DNA of 64,000 nt from Mucilaginibacter yixingensis (GCF_041080815.1 NZ_CP160205.1:2356001-2420000); one strand, 5' to 3'. Shown: positions 8,732-19,257, counted from the first letter of the stretch. The notes: generated by a model from the letters alone, not told the origin. Translations and numbers: made by a program.

Positions 8732-10084
8732 TCATGCTTTGACTGATGGCAAAAAGACCTGTATTTCGGTACCGATATTTACCTCAGACCGTATACCAAT
8801 GCTGCCCCGATGCAGTCTGATGATGTTTAGTGCCAAAGGCAAGCCCACACCATGCCCTTTAAAATCATGCGTGTTTGATGCGCGGAAAAATGGCACAAAC
8901 ACATGCTTCATATCATCGGCAGGGATACCGATGCCCTGGTCTTTAATCGCAATAACCACCATTGATTTCTCCACGCGCAACTGAATAGTCACTAGCTTAT
9001 TTTCAGAGTACTTGCAAGAGTTACTGATGATATTAGTGATGGCCAAATGCAGTAGATTGCTGTTACCCGATACTTCCAGCAGATTTTCGTCATCAGGTAA
9101 TTTAGAAAAATCAACCTCGATCTGGCTTTTCGGCTGTATTTTTTTGACCGATTCTATAGCCTGCCAAATAGCTTCATCTATCCGGGTGTTTTGCCAGTCC
9201 TGCTTCTTGCCGTCAAAACCTGATTGTGCCAATAGCAACAAACTGTTTAAGATCTGCGTGAGTTTGTTGGTTTCGGTTTGTATGGTGGTCAGCATTTCGT
9301 GCTGAGCGGCATCGTCCCCGGCTTTATCTAAAGCCAGTTCAACCTCGCTGTTGATGATGGTAAGTGGTGTGCGCAATTCGTGCGAGGCATTGCTTACAAA
9401 GTTATTTTGCGTTTCAAAAGCTGTTTCCAATCGCGTCAGCATATCGTTGAAAGTATTAGAAAGCTCAGCAAGCTCATCCTTACCCGGCGTATCTAAGCGC
9501 AAGTGCAGATTGTTGGAGGTAATCTCATTCATCCGATTGGTGAGTTTACGCACCGGCGCGAAAGTATAGAATGAAAATACCTTACCTACAAAGAATACGA
9601 TGATCAATGTACCCAGAAACCCAAAGAACAGAACACTTTTTAATTCGTCCAACTCCTGTAGACCGTAAGGGTTCCGGGCAGAAACCACCACCATAAATCT
9701 ATCATTGCCCCGTGCAACAATCTTTCCAGCAAAAAACTGGTTTTCCTTTTTGTATTCGGCGTTACCATTGGCCGCCAAATCGGCAAAAAAATCATCAGGC
9801 AAGCCCTGGTTAACAAACATACCAGTTGGACTGGCCTTGATAATATGCTCCGTTTCTCCCTGTAATTTTTCAAGAAAACGGTTCCGCATTTCCTGGTAGG
9901 CACGGGCTTTCTCGCCGGGAAACAGCCGGATATCAGTTGTCAGCTTTACGCGAGCCTGCAGGCGCTTAAAAAAATCGCGATAGTTAAACTGGTATTCAAA
10001 GTAGAAGATAAACGTGTTTAACAGCAGCAGCACACCCGTAGAAAGGGTAAGGAAGTGCAGCGTTATCTTGGTTTGTATCTTCAT
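8732..10084 (-). CDS. Two-component sensor histidine kinase
   Basis: Membrane sensor kinase of 450 residues. One membrane helix at about 10-28, a periplasmic domain of about 120 residues, a second helix at about 150-172, a HAMP region, then the dimerisation/phosphoacceptor helix with His235 in SNASHELRTPL. The ATPase domain follows with the N box (AITNIISNSCKYS), G1 (KDQGIGIPADD), F box (PFFRAS) and G2 (GHGVGLPLAL). The gene overlaps the response regulator gene by one base (TAATG), so the two are translationally coupled. The signal sensed cannot be read from the sequence; HK/RR pairs of this type (CusS/ArlS-like) often respond to metals or envelope stress. Confidence 0.95.
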   Translation of the reverse strand: MKIQTKITLHFLTLSTGVLLLLNTFIFYFEYQFNYRDFFKRLQARVKLTTDIRLFPGEKARAYQEMRNRFLEKLQGETEHIIKASPTGMFVNQGLPDDFFADLAANGNAEYKKENQFFAGKIVARGNDRFMVVVSARNPYGLQELDELKSVLFFGFLGTLIIVFFVGKVFSFYTFAPVRKLTNRMNEITSNNLHLRLDTPGKDELAELSNTFNDMLTRLETAFETQNNFVSNASHELRTPLTIINSEVELALDKAGDDAAQHEMLTTIQTETNKLTQILNSLLLLAQSGFDGKKQDWQNTRIDEAIWQAIESVKKIQPKSQIEVDFSKLPDDENLLEVSGNSNLLHLAITNIISNSCKYSENKLVTIQLRVEKSMVVIAIKDQGIGIPADDMKHVFVPFFRASNTHDFKGHGVGLPLALNIIRLHRGSIGIRSEVNIGTEIQVFLPSVKA

Positions 10085-10767
10085 TATTCTGCTTCCTTCA
10101 TCATATAGCCCATACCAAAAACGGTTTGAATAAAGCGCGACGGATTATCTTTATCCAACTTTTTACGCAGATAATTAATGTAAACGTCAACCACGTTAGT
10201 ACCCAAATTAAAATTGATATCCCAGACGTTTTCAAGGATCTGAATGCGCGACAACACTTTCCTTTGGTTTTTGATCAGGTACTCCAGCAAGCGGTATTCG
10301 GTAGAGGTGAGGTTGAGCGGTGCATCTGCCAGTTTAGCAACTTTCGCATCGGCATCCAGTTCCAGATCATTCAGTGTAAAAACATTGGCCGCTGGTTTGT
10401 GTTCGCCTTTGGCGCGGCGCAATAGCGCTTTAATGCGTGTGGCCAGCTCAATCATTTTGAAAGGTTTGGTCATATAGTCGTCGGCACCGCTGTTTAGGCC
10501 GGTTACCAGGTTCTCAGTGGCATCCAGCGCGGTGAGCATTAAAATGGGGGTGTGGTGCCCCTGTGCCCGCAACTGTTTACAGATCTGTATGCCGTCCATA
10601 AGAGGGAGCATCAAATCGAGGATGATCAGGTCATACGGATACTCAGTAGCCATTTGCAGGCCGGTTTGTCCGTTAGTGGCCACGCTAAGTTCAAAGCCAT
10701 ACTCGGCTAATCCACGCTTAATTACCGATACCACTTTGGGCTCGTCTTCAACTAAAAGTATGGCCAT
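10084..10767 (-). CDS. OmpR/PhoB-family response regulator
   Basis: Response regulator of 227 residues: receiver domain with acidic pocket (Glu7, Asp8), phosphoacceptor Asp51 in LIILDLMLP and conserved Lys in MTKPFK, followed by a winged-helix DNA-binding domain (about 130-225, TSTEYRLLEYL, NVVDVYINYLRKK). The start is set at the ATG at 10767 (MAILLVEDEP) rather than at the upstream frame end, because it begins right at the first receiver strand. It is the first gene of the operon with the sensor kinase. Confidence 0.95.
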   Translation of the reverse strand: MAILLVEDEPKVVSVIKRGLAEYGFELSVATNGQTGLQMATEYPYDLIILDLMLPLMDGIQICKQLRAQGHHTPILMLTALDATENLVTGLNSGADDYMTKPFKMIELATRIKALLRRAKGEHKPAANVFTLNDLELDADAKVAKLADAPLNLTSTEYRLLEYLIKNQRKVLSRIQILENVWDINFNLGTNVVDVYINYLRKKLDKDNPSRFIQTVFGMGYMMKEAE

Positions 10768-10964
10768 TAAATATGTTATAAAGTTTTGCAACCCGAAGGT
10801 CTATTATTCAGGCTGATTATATTAAAGTTTTATAACACCTGCAAGCAAAATTGTTTGATATAGCTATTAGATGACGTAACTATTGGGTGCAATACTTGTT
10901 AAAAGATTGTTATTTGTGCGTTATCGCCTTTTTTATTGATTTTTAAAATCTATATTTTTAGCGT

Positions 10965-12314
10965 ATGAACAAGGAAAGCAGGGCCAAACTTGCAGGAAAG
11001 AAAAAGATTTTTGTCTTAGATACTTCGGTTATCCTGTACGATCATAATGCGTTTGAGAACTTCCAGGAGCACGATGTGGCCATCCCCATACAAGTACTGG
11101 AAGAGCTGGATAACATGAAGACAGGCAATGATACGCGCAATTTCGAAGCGCGCAGCTTTATCAGACTGATGGATGGCCTCTCGCGCAAGCACCTGCTTAA
11201 CCACTGGCAACCGCTTAACGGAACCAAGGGTTGCTTTAAAGTGATTATGGACAAAAAGACCGGTAGCTATGATGCTGAAGGTATTTTTGGAGATGCCAAG
11301 ACTGATCACCGCATCTTGAACGCCGCCCTGGCCCTGCAAGCCGAAAACCCCGACAAAAGGGTAGTGCTGGTATCAAAAGATATCTGCTTGCGACTGAAAG
11401 CCAAAGCGCTAGATCTGAACGCAGAGGATTACGAAACCGGCAAGATCAAAAACCTTGACGAGCTTTATACCGGCATCACCGTCATCAACAAGCAGACTGA
11501 TAAATTCATTACCCAACTGAAAAAGCAGCCCATTATTACGTCTGAGGATATACCAGTGCGCAATGGTTTTGCCAATCATTTCTATCAGCTGCAAGGCAAG
11601 CAAAAAACACTGTCTGTTTTTTACAGCATGCAAACTGGCACATTTGAGAAAGTAGAGGAGCACCCGGTATTCAGCATTCTGCCTAAAAACCCGGAGCAAG
11701 CTTTTGCCCTGCATGCGCTAATGAACCCGGACATTAAACTGGTGACGATACAAGGCAACGCGGGTACAGGTAAAACCTTATTGGCACTGGCCAGCGCGTT
11801 GGAACAACGAAGAGAATACCGGCAGATCTACGTTACGCGCCCCATCATCCCACTAAGTAACAAAGACATTGGCTTTTTGCCTGGAGATGTAAAATCCAAG
11901 GTCGATCCGTACATGGCCCCCATTTGGGATAACCTTAAATTCATCAAAGAACAGTATGCCGATGATGAAAAAATGCAGGCGAAGATTGATGAATTAGTAA
12001 CTAACGATAAGATTTCTATCGCACCGCTGGCCTTCATTCGCGGCCGTACGCTCACCAAAAAGTTCTTTATTGTTGATGAGGCCCAGAATCTAACTCCGCA
12101 CGAGGTAAAAACTATCATCTCCCGCGCTGGCGAACACAGTAAGTTTGTGTTTACCGGTGATATTTACCAGATTGACACGCCTTATCTGGACGCAGAAAGT
12201 AATGGTTTATCTTACCTGATTGATAAAGCTAAAGGGCACCCACTTTATGCGCACATCACCCTGCAAAAAGGGGAACGGAGTGAGTTGGCAAATTTGGCTA
12301 ATGAGTTGTTGTAA
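10965..12314 (+). CDS. PhoH-family ATPase with N-terminal PIN domain
   Basis: A 449-residue protein combining a PIN-type ribonuclease domain (about 13-150, KIFVLDTSVILYD carries the first metal-binding Asp) and a PhoH-type ATPase (about 240-449) with Walker A GNAGTGKT and Walker B FFIVDEAQN. This is the PhoH2/YlaK arrangement, a proposed RNA helicase-nuclease. Its stop codon lies inside the left arm of a 26-bp inverted repeat shared with the convergent FUSC gene. Confidence 0.94.
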   Translation: MNKESRAKLAGKKKIFVLDTSVILYDHNAFENFQEHDVAIPIQVLEELDNMKTGNDTRNFEARSFIRLMDGLSRKHLLNHWQPLNGTKGCFKVIMDKKTGSYDAEGIFGDAKTDHRILNAALALQAENPDKRVVLVSKDICLRLKAKALDLNAEDYETGKIKNLDELYTGITVINKQTDKFITQLKKQPIITSEDIPVRNGFANHFYQLQGKQKTLSVFYSMQTGTFEKVEEHPVFSILPKNPEQAFALHALMNPDIKLVTIQGNAGTGKTLLALASALEQRREYRQIYVTRPIIPLSNKDIGFLPGDVKSKVDPYMAPIWDNLKFIKEQYADDEKMQAKIDELVTNDKISIAPLAFIRGRTLTKKFFIVDEAQNLTPHEVKTIISRAGEHSKFVFTGDIYQIDTPYLDAESNGLSYLIDKAKGHPLYAHITLQKGERSELANLANELL

Positions 12315-12437
12315 CACCCCTCCAAACCTCCCCGAAGGGGAGGCTTTAATAAAAAAACAATTGAAAATATTTTTCAAGTCCTTTCCTTTGGAGAGGATTT
12401 AGGAGAGGTTTCTTCGGGGAGGTTTGGAGGGGTGTTA
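12312..12437. repeat. Inverted repeat between convergent genes, with inner hairpins
   Basis: Perfect 26-bp arms at 12312-12337 and 12412-12437. The outermost TAA of each arm is the stop codon of the flanking gene (PhoH on the plus strand, FUSC protein on the minus strand). Inside lie CCTCCCC-GAA-GGGGAGG (12327-12343) and TTGAAAA-TAT-TTTTCAA (12361-12377). It can act as a two-way terminator and resembles short GGGGAGG-rich palindromes that recur in Bacteroidetes genomes (recollection, not checked). Confidence 0.8.
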
Positions 12438-14606
12438 GTTGAGGTACCCCTCCGTCACCTTCGCAATATCATAACTCACTTTATTAATAAAACCCAGTTG
12501 CTCACGCAATAGCTTTTCATCGGTGTTAAGGTCTGCGGTTTCTTCGGCTGGTTTATCTGCGGTAAACTCTACCGGTGGGCCTCCTAATAGTTTCTCGCTT
12601 TCGTTCAGTGTTGCCAGGCTACGTCTTACCAGTTTTAAATGTTCGGAGTGTAGTTTATTATCGTTGCCTTTAATATTTGAAGCGATTGTAGCCAGATAGG
12701 ATGACAGGATATGGTTTAACACCACAAACTTGTGCACATCTTTGCTTTTACGTTGTTTGCGTTTAGGCTCCGAAGTCATCCGCTCAAAAGCTGCCGAAAG
12801 GTTGGCCGATTTAACGTAGACGTCTTTACGGGCTAACTTAAATTCTGTGGTGTTAACGTTGGCGCCATTTAAGCAGGTAGCAATTTTGGCCAGATAATTA
12901 GCGTTGGCGTAAATTACATCGCGTAAGCTTTCTATCAGTTGTTCTGATTCCCAGCTCGGAAATACCAGGTAACTGGCAATAAACGCTATAACAGAGCCCA
13001 GAATAGTATCAATAATACGTTCCTGCAAAATAGTAACGTGACCAACGCCCAGAAACTTAAATAAGATCAGCACATAGGGTGTGGTAAACAACACGCTGAT
13101 TACATAATTCAACCGTACAAAGCTGTAGGAGCCAATCATGAAGATGGTTAGCAAAATAAACTCGGCAACGGTATTGTGCAGGAAATAAAGGATAATCGCG
13201 CCGATAATGCCACCAATCACCGTGCCCACCAGACGCTGATAGTTACGCTGCTTGGAAAGGCTGAACCCTGGTTTCAAGATCACAATGATTGTGAGTAATA
13301 CCCAATAGCTATGATGCCCGAATACAAGTTTGCGGCCGGTTACGAAATCAGCTAAAATTAACACTTCGGCACTTTTGGTAATAATAAAACCCGTGATGCA
13401 GACCAGTGCTACACGCAATGCATGCTTAAATGTGGCCGAGCTGAACGACAAGTTATCGGTAAAGATGCGCGCGTTATAGTCCTGATGACTTACAAACTTG
13501 ACGTATTCAATATCATTCCGGTTCCCCATCAGTATGACAGATGATTTGGTATGATAATAATTGAATATATCCGTTATACGTCTATTTAGATCGCGCAGAT
13601 TAATCAATATCTTCTTCAGTACCAGATTGCTAACCGATTCTTCTTTACCAATTTCATCAATCTTTAACTTTATCTGTTCCAGTTGTTTATCAAAGTTAAA
13701 AGCATGTTTATAGCGGGAGTTAGCCAGTATAGCCACACCAATATTATCCAGCTCATCAGCCATTTGCTGCAGCAGACCGGCTATCTCCGTCAGGATACCA
13801 GTACTACCAAATTTCTCATGAATATCCTGATAATCATAATGTGTGGCCATAATCTGTTCGTAGAGATCTACCAGATCGCCAAAGGTCATCACCAAAAGCC
13901 TGCTGGCATAGGTTGATTCTTTTACCGTCACTCGGCTCTTAAACAGAATCTCACGTACCGTGTCCTGGTGCTGGCTCACCTGTATCTGGGTTGATACCAG
14001 TTTACGGTAATTATCGTCTATATCAGTGCCTTCTTTATAAAAATCAGCTTTAATGCGGAGGAACTTTACTACGTCCAGAATATTCTCGCCCAACGCTTGC
14101 TGCGCCGCTCGATAAGGTCTGATCCTGAAAAACAGCAGACTTTGCAGCATATACCAAACACCGCCAGCCAAAAGAATAAGACAGTAATCTGGCACCTCTT
14201 CCGGCTTCAGGGCTTTATCCATCATAAAAATCATGACTAATAGCGCCGCAGTGCCTACTGCAGCTGCACGGTTGCCATATACCGCCAGCATGGAGAACAC
14301 GAACGAGAAAACAAGAATCTCCACACCCAGCGTGTAGAGGTTCAACCGAGCAAAACCTGTGACCATAGCAACCACAAAAATACAAAGGTTACAAATGGCC
14401 ATAGCGTTCCGCTTATAGACGGTTGGGCCGGGGGTATCAACCACGCAAACACATAGCGCGCCAAGCGACAACGTGAGGCCTACATCAAACAAATTTAACT
14501 GCGCAAACAGCAGCGTTGGGACTAAAATGCCCATACTCATGCGCAAACCGTCTGAAAAATACTGGCTGTAGAAGAAGTTTTTTATTTCCCGGGTTTGCAG
14601 GTTCAT
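12435..14606 (-). CDS. FUSC family inner-membrane protein (YccS-like)
   Basis: About 723 residues from the ATG at 14606 (the frame is open to a GTG at 14612). Two blocks of five to six membrane helices (about 15-160 and 395-520) flank long cytosolic helical regions, the duplicated arrangement of YccS/FUSC (fusaric-acid-resistance-like) proteins. The second block contains the family-like stretch HHSYWVLLTIIVILKPG. Members are thought to be exporters or to work with membrane-fusion partners, but no partner gene is adjacent. Function inferred only from the family. Confidence 0.88.
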   Translation of the reverse strand: MNLQTREIKNFFYSQYFSDGLRMSMGILVPTLLFAQLNLFDVGLTLSLGALCVCVVDTPGPTVYKRNAMAICNLCIFVVAMVTGFARLNLYTLGVEILVFSFVFSMLAVYGNRAAAVGTAALLVMIFMMDKALKPEEVPDYCLILLAGGVWYMLQSLLFFRIRPYRAAQQALGENILDVVKFLRIKADFYKEGTDIDDNYRKLVSTQIQVSQHQDTVREILFKSRVTVKESTYASRLLVMTFGDLVDLYEQIMATHYDYQDIHEKFGSTGILTEIAGLLQQMADELDNIGVAILANSRYKHAFNFDKQLEQIKLKIDEIGKEESVSNLVLKKILINLRDLNRRITDIFNYYHTKSSVILMGNRNDIEYVKFVSHQDYNARIFTDNLSFSSATFKHALRVALVCITGFIITKSAEVLILADFVTGRKLVFGHHSYWVLLTIIVILKPGFSLSKQRNYQRLVGTVIGGIIGAIILYFLHNTVAEFILLTIFMIGSYSFVRLNYVISVLFTTPYVLILFKFLGVGHVTILQERIIDTILGSVIAFIASYLVFPSWESEQLIESLRDVIYANANYLAKIATCLNGANVNTTEFKLARKDVYVKSANLSAAFERMTSEPKRKQRKSKDVHKFVVLNHILSSYLATIASNIKGNDNKLHSEHLKLVRRSLATLNESEKLLGGPPVEFTADKPAEETADLNTDEKLLREQLGFINKVSYDIAKVTEGYLN

Positions 14607-14783
14607 TAACACAAGGTTGATATTGGGATAAAAATTTAAAACTATTTACACTTTGTGACCTTAATTATAAAAAACTGTTAATAATTTAGCGTTTTGCTAA
14701 AAATATATTAATAGTACGTAATTTAAGCGGCGCAAATATCTGCTGTAAAAGTACACACTAACTATCAGCCTTTACAAAATTAT

Positions 14784-17366
14784 ATGCCTTCAGTATCAAA
14801 GCTAAATCAAAGGGAAATTATCTTCAACCAGGAGGTAGTAAGCCGCTTTCAGTTATATGACAGCTTGTTTCTTACATTACCGTTTTACCAGGTAAAAGAT
14901 ACGGGTATTTTACTCCCTTTTTTCAGCTCGCATTGCGACAAAGAAACTGCCAGCCAAAAAGCTCCGGCAGCCATCATTGAGTCGTTCTTTAAAAAGTACG
15001 CACCAGACATCGATCATCGTGAGCAAATTAATCGCTTATTCCGATTTATACAATATATAGAACGGCAAGTAGTGTTGTTTGACGCAATTGAAGATTCTTC
15101 TTTTGATAAGTTAGGCAATTTTGATAAAAGCGGCACTTTACAAGGTTTGCTGCAACAAGCAGATGCGGACGATGAGGTGCGTAAAAACATCAAAGAGAAG
15201 CTGGATACGTTCTCGCTTCGTTTGGTGTTAACGGCTCACCCTACGCAGTTTTACCCAAGCCCTGTGCTGGGTATTATGACGGATCTGATTGAGGCGCTCA
15301 AAACCAACGATATTAACAGCATCAACGTTTTGCTGCAACAATTAGGTAAAACGCCTTTCTTTAATAAAAAATCGCCAACCCCGGTTGACGAAGCGGTAAG
15401 CCTGATCTGGTTCCTGGAGAACGTGTTCTACCATGCATTATCGGCCATTGAGGCTAAGCTTGATGACTCGTTTGATATTACCGATCAATCGCACCAGATT
15501 CTTGAACTGGGCTTTTGGCCTGGTGGTGACCGCGATGGCAACCCGAACGTAAACTGCGAAACTACTAAAACGGTGGCCGCAACACTGCGCCAGATCATCT
15601 TCCGATGCTACTATCGCGATTATCGCGTGCTGAAACGCCGCATTACTTTCCGCGGTGTGGAAGAACCGATGGCTGCGCTGGAGAAATTACTATACGATAA
15701 CGCGTTCTCGCCGTCAGATCGTCCGGAAAACTTACAGGAAGAACTTTTATCGTTACTGCAATCTATCCGTCAAACATTACTCAATGACCACGATGGTCTT
15801 TCTGTTGATGTTGTGGAAGATCTGATTCAGAAAGTACGTTCATTTGGTTGTTTCTTTGCTACGCTGGATATCCGTCAGGATAGCCGTGTGCTGCGCAACG
15901 TGTTTAAGTTCTGTACCGATAAGCTGCATTCTGATGACAGCATCGAAGCTGGTTTCCTGGAACTGAGCGAAGCCGATAAATTAAAAAAACTGGTCTTTAA
16001 CGAGGCTAGCGTACATTGCCCTGAAGATGCGGATCCTTTAATAAAAGATACGCTGAATACCATCAGGGAGATGAAAACCATACAGCACACCAATGGTGAG
16101 CGTGCTTGTCAGCGTTTTATCATCAGCAACTGCCAGGAAGCATCAGACATTTTGCAACTGATGGACCTGTTTTTGTGGAGCGGCTGGAAAAAAGATGAGT
16201 TGACGGTAGACTTTATGCCGTTGTTTGAGACCGTGAACGATTTGGCCAATGCTGCCGAAGTAATGGAGCGTTTATATACGCACCCGTTCTATAAAGAGCA
16301 CCTGGTAAATCGCCGTAACCGCCAGATGATTATGCTGGGTTTCTCAGACAGTACTAAAGATGGCGGCTATCTGATGGCCAACTGGTCTATCTACAAAGCT
16401 AAAGTAGAACTGACAGCTATGGCCCGCAAACACGGCATCCAACTGGCATTTTTTGATGGTAGAGGCGGCCCACCTGCGCGTGGCGGCGGTAAAACCCATC
16501 GTTTCTATGCTTCAATGGGTAATGATATTGCTAATGATCATATTCAGCTGACTATTCAGGGCCAAACTGTAAGTTCGCAATATGGTTCTGTTGACACAGC
16601 AAGATTTAATACCGAGCAATTGATCAACGCTGGTTTGGCATCAGCATTGAACCCTAACCGTCATGACCTGCTGGATGATAACCATAAGCAACTGATCTCT
16701 GAAATGGCAGATGAAAGCTACAAAGCGTTCCTGGCTCTGCGTGAGGATCCGCTGTTTGTAAGCTACCTGGAGGACATGAGCCCGATCAAACTGCTTTCAA
16801 GGGTAAATATCAGCAGCCGTCCAACCAAACGTAATTCTGATTCTAAATTGAAGCTGGAAGATCTGCGCGCTATTAGTTTTGTAACTGCGTGGGGACAGAT
16901 GAAACAGAATATCCCAGGCTTCTACGGCGTTGGTACTGCGCTGAAAAAGAAAAAAGACGACGGCAGCTGGGATGCAGTTAAAGAGCTATATCATTCATCG
17001 GGCTACTTTAAAACAGTGCTTGATAACTGTATGATGTCGATGTCAAAATCAGACTTCCGCGTTACCGCTTACCTGGCTGAAGACAAAAAATACGGCGAGT
17101 TCTGGAACAAGCTTCATGACGAGTTTGAACTCACCAAAAACATGTTGCTGGAACTGACCGAGACTGAAACGCTAATGGAGGAATACCCGATTGAAGGAAA
17201 ATCAATTGCCCTGCGCGAGCGTATTGTTTTACCGTTGGTAATTATTCAGCACTATGCTTTAGAAAAATTAAAGCACACTAAAGATCAAGAATTAGCAGAT
17301 ATTTATAATAAATTAGTGATCCGAACTGTATACGGCATTGTAAACGCCGGCAGAAACTCGGCCTAA
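14784..17366 (+). CDS. ppc: Phosphoenolpyruvate carboxylase
   Basis: Carboxylates phosphoenolpyruvate to oxaloacetate, refilling the TCA cycle. The 860-residue protein contains the phosphate-binding LTAHPTQFYPSP segment (His near residue 153), GFWPGGDRDGNPNV, the catalytic GFSDSTKDGGYL and the Gly-rich mobile loop FFDGRGGPPARGGG. Length matches the bacterial enzyme. Its ThuA-domain neighbour starts 7 bases later, probably on the same transcript although the functions appear unrelated. Confidence 0.98.
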   Translation: MPSVSKLNQREIIFNQEVVSRFQLYDSLFLTLPFYQVKDTGILLPFFSSHCDKETASQKAPAAIIESFFKKYAPDIDHREQINRLFRFIQYIERQVVLFDAIEDSSFDKLGNFDKSGTLQGLLQQADADDEVRKNIKEKLDTFSLRLVLTAHPTQFYPSPVLGIMTDLIEALKTNDINSINVLLQQLGKTPFFNKKSPTPVDEAVSLIWFLENVFYHALSAIEAKLDDSFDITDQSHQILELGFWPGGDRDGNPNVNCETTKTVAATLRQIIFRCYYRDYRVLKRRITFRGVEEPMAALEKLLYDNAFSPSDRPENLQEELLSLLQSIRQTLLNDHDGLSVDVVEDLIQKVRSFGCFFATLDIRQDSRVLRNVFKFCTDKLHSDDSIEAGFLELSEADKLKKLVFNEASVHCPEDADPLIKDTLNTIREMKTIQHTNGERACQRFIISNCQEASDILQLMDLFLWSGWKKDELTVDFMPLFETVNDLANAAEVMERLYTHPFYKEHLVNRRNRQMIMLGFSDSTKDGGYLMANWSIYKAKVELTAMARKHGIQLAFFDGRGGPPARGGGKTHRFYASMGNDIANDHIQLTIQGQTVSSQYGSVDTARFNTEQLINAGLASALNPNRHDLLDDNHKQLISEMADESYKAFLALREDPLFVSYLEDMSPIKLLSRVNISSRPTKRNSDSKLKLEDLRAISFVTAWGQMKQNIPGFYGVGTALKKKKDDGSWDAVKELYHSSGYFKTVLDNCMMSMSKSDFRVTAYLAEDKKYGEFWNKLHDEFELTKNMLLELTETETLMEEYPIEGKSIALRERIVLPLVIIQHYALEKLKHTKDQELADIYNKLVIRTVYGIVNAGRNSA

Positions 17367-17373
17367 TTTAGAT

Positions 17374-18102
17374 ATGAAGAAGAAAATAATAGGAGCACTG
17401 ACGGCTTTAGCCGTCGTGCTCTCCTTTGCTGCTACTAAGCCTAAAAACAAAGTACTCATCTTTTCGCTCACCAAGGGCTATCATCATGCCAGCATTGCCG
17501 ATGGCATTACAGCCATCAAACAAATTGGCGAAAGGGAAGCATTTGAGGTAGATACCACTACCAACCCCGCTTTATTTACTGACGCCAATCTAAAGCAATA
17601 TAAGGCGCTTATATTTCTAAGTCCTACGGGCAATGATCTTTTCAATGCCGATCAGCAACAAGCATTCGTAAATTTTATTCATAAAGGCGGTGGCTTTGTG
17701 GGTATTCATGCGGCTACAGATTGTCTTTATACCTGGCCGTGGTATGGCCAACTGGTAGGAGCCTATTTTGTAAAGCATCCTAAAATACAACAGGCTCAAC
17801 TTCAAATAGTTGATCACAAGCACTTGTCTACCAAAACATTGCCTGACACCTGGCTACATACCGACGAATGGTACAATTTTAAGGACGTGAGCAGCAAGCT
17901 ACATGTACTGATAAAAGTTGACGAGAAAAGCTACGAAGGCGGAACAATGGGAGAGGAGCACCCTATTGCATGGTACCAACAATTTGAAGGCGGCCGGGCT
18001 TTTTATACCGAACTTGGACATACGGCCGAAGATTTTAAAACCGACACTTTATTTCTGACACATTTAACCGGTGGCATTAAATACGCTTTAGGACAGAAAT
18101 AA
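17374..18102 (+). CDS. Secreted ThuA-domain protein
   Basis: A 242-residue protein with a signal peptide (to about residue 20) and a ThuA domain, a glutamine-amidotransferase-like fold tied to sugar metabolism. Typical features are KVLIFSLTKGYHHASI near the start, GGGFVGIHAATD and PIAWYQQFEGGRAFYTELGH near the end. The catalytic Cys of true amidotransferases is absent, as is usual for ThuA. Transcribed directly after ppc. The role is probably periplasmic; the substrate is unknown. Confidence 0.9.
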   Translation: MKKKIIGALTALAVVLSFAATKPKNKVLIFSLTKGYHHASIADGITAIKQIGEREAFEVDTTTNPALFTDANLKQYKALIFLSPTGNDLFNADQQQAFVNFIHKGGGFVGIHAATDCLYTWPWYGQLVGAYFVKHPKIQQAQLQIVDHKHLSTKTLPDTWLHTDEWYNFKDVSSKLHVLIKVDEKSYEGGTMGEEHPIAWYQQFEGGRAFYTELGHTAEDFKTDTLFLTHLTGGIKYALGQK

Positions 18103-18178
18103 TCGATCCTAAAGCATTAACCTTTTAAATGCGCTAATAGACTTTTTTGTTTATCCAGCAACAATACTTAAACCTAAG

Positions 18179-19135
18179 ATGACCAGTGCTGAATTTATCC
18201 GGTGCCTTGTTCAAAAACATTTGAGCATAAAAGCGGGCAAATCTTATAAGTTAACAGCGGATTTAGATAGCCTGGAAAACATGTGGCTGGCTGTTTATGG
18301 TTTGGGGAAACTGGAGATATTTAGTTACCTGTATGGAAATTGCCAATCTGAAATAGATTTTTATGCCTGGTTACAGCAGACAAAAGGAGCAACAGCAATA
18401 GCTGAAGCTGATCTGCTGTTTGAGCAGATGCAGTGCCAGGAGACTAATTTAAATGTCGAGGAACATACTGCTCCCCGTTTGCTTACAGCCGCCCAGCACC
18501 AACATTGGCAGGAGTGGGGCTACCTTAAAATTAGTGGCCTGGTACCGGCTGAATATTGTGAACGTGTAAAAGCTTTTACCTGCAATTACTTAGGCATAAA
18601 CCTGGCCGACCCGACAACATGGTATCCAGTTCATAAAGATTGGCACGGCCTTATGTTGCAGGTATATCAGCATCCGGATATGGAGGCTATACGCAGGCAT
18701 CCGGCAGTAAAGCAATTATTTGCGGAATTATATCAAACAGAAAAAATTGTTGCCAATACAGATAAAGTAAGTTATAACCCACCCGAAACAGAACAGTGGC
18801 GATTCCGGCATCACCGGTTGCATTGGGATATTGATCATCACCAGTCGCCAGGCTATTACATTCAAGGGCTCATTTACCTTGACGATGTCCCCGAAGACCG
18901 TGGCCCATTAAAACTCATTCCGGGTTTCCATCGTCGGTATGACGAATATCAACGTCAATTTCCAGACCACATGGCTGCGCAAAACGCCATAAAAGAAAAG
19001 TCTGGTGCCATACCAATACCGGGCAAACTGGGCGACATTGTATTATGGCAACAAATGCTGCCACACGCAGCGAGCATTAATCAGTCTGATAAACCTCGGT
19101 TTGTTCAATACCTAAGCTTTACCCGTTTAGATTGA
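18179..19135 (+). CDS. Phytanoyl-CoA dioxygenase (PhyH) family protein
   Basis: A 318-residue Fe(II)/2-oxoglutarate oxygenase-like protein. The C-terminal jelly roll carries the metal motif HWDID (H-x-D) and the distal His in QMLPHAASIN, with an Arg in KPRFVQY for the 2-oxoglutarate carboxylate. RGPLKLIPGFH is a common PhyH signature. The N-terminal 110 residues are not recognised and may be a substrate-recognition or helical domain. No biosynthetic partner gene is adjacent, so the substrate cannot be inferred. Confidence 0.85.
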   Translation: MTSAEFIRCLVQKHLSIKAGKSYKLTADLDSLENMWLAVYGLGKLEIFSYLYGNCQSEIDFYAWLQQTKGATAIAEADLLFEQMQCQETNLNVEEHTAPRLLTAAQHQHWQEWGYLKISGLVPAEYCERVKAFTCNYLGINLADPTTWYPVHKDWHGLMLQVYQHPDMEAIRRHPAVKQLFAELYQTEKIVANTDKVSYNPPETEQWRFRHHRLHWDIDHHQSPGYYIQGLIYLDDVPEDRGPLKLIPGFHRRYDEYQRQFPDHMAAQNAIKEKSGAIPIPGKLGDIVLWQQMLPHAASINQSDKPRFVQYLSFTRLD

Positions 19136-19257
19136 TGAATTATTTACTTACCATAACGTTTTTTAAATAAAATATCTTAGTATTTAAATCGACCCTAAAT
19201 TAAATAAATCCAAATAAAAATAATACCTATAATTAATATTATGTTAAATAGTGGATT

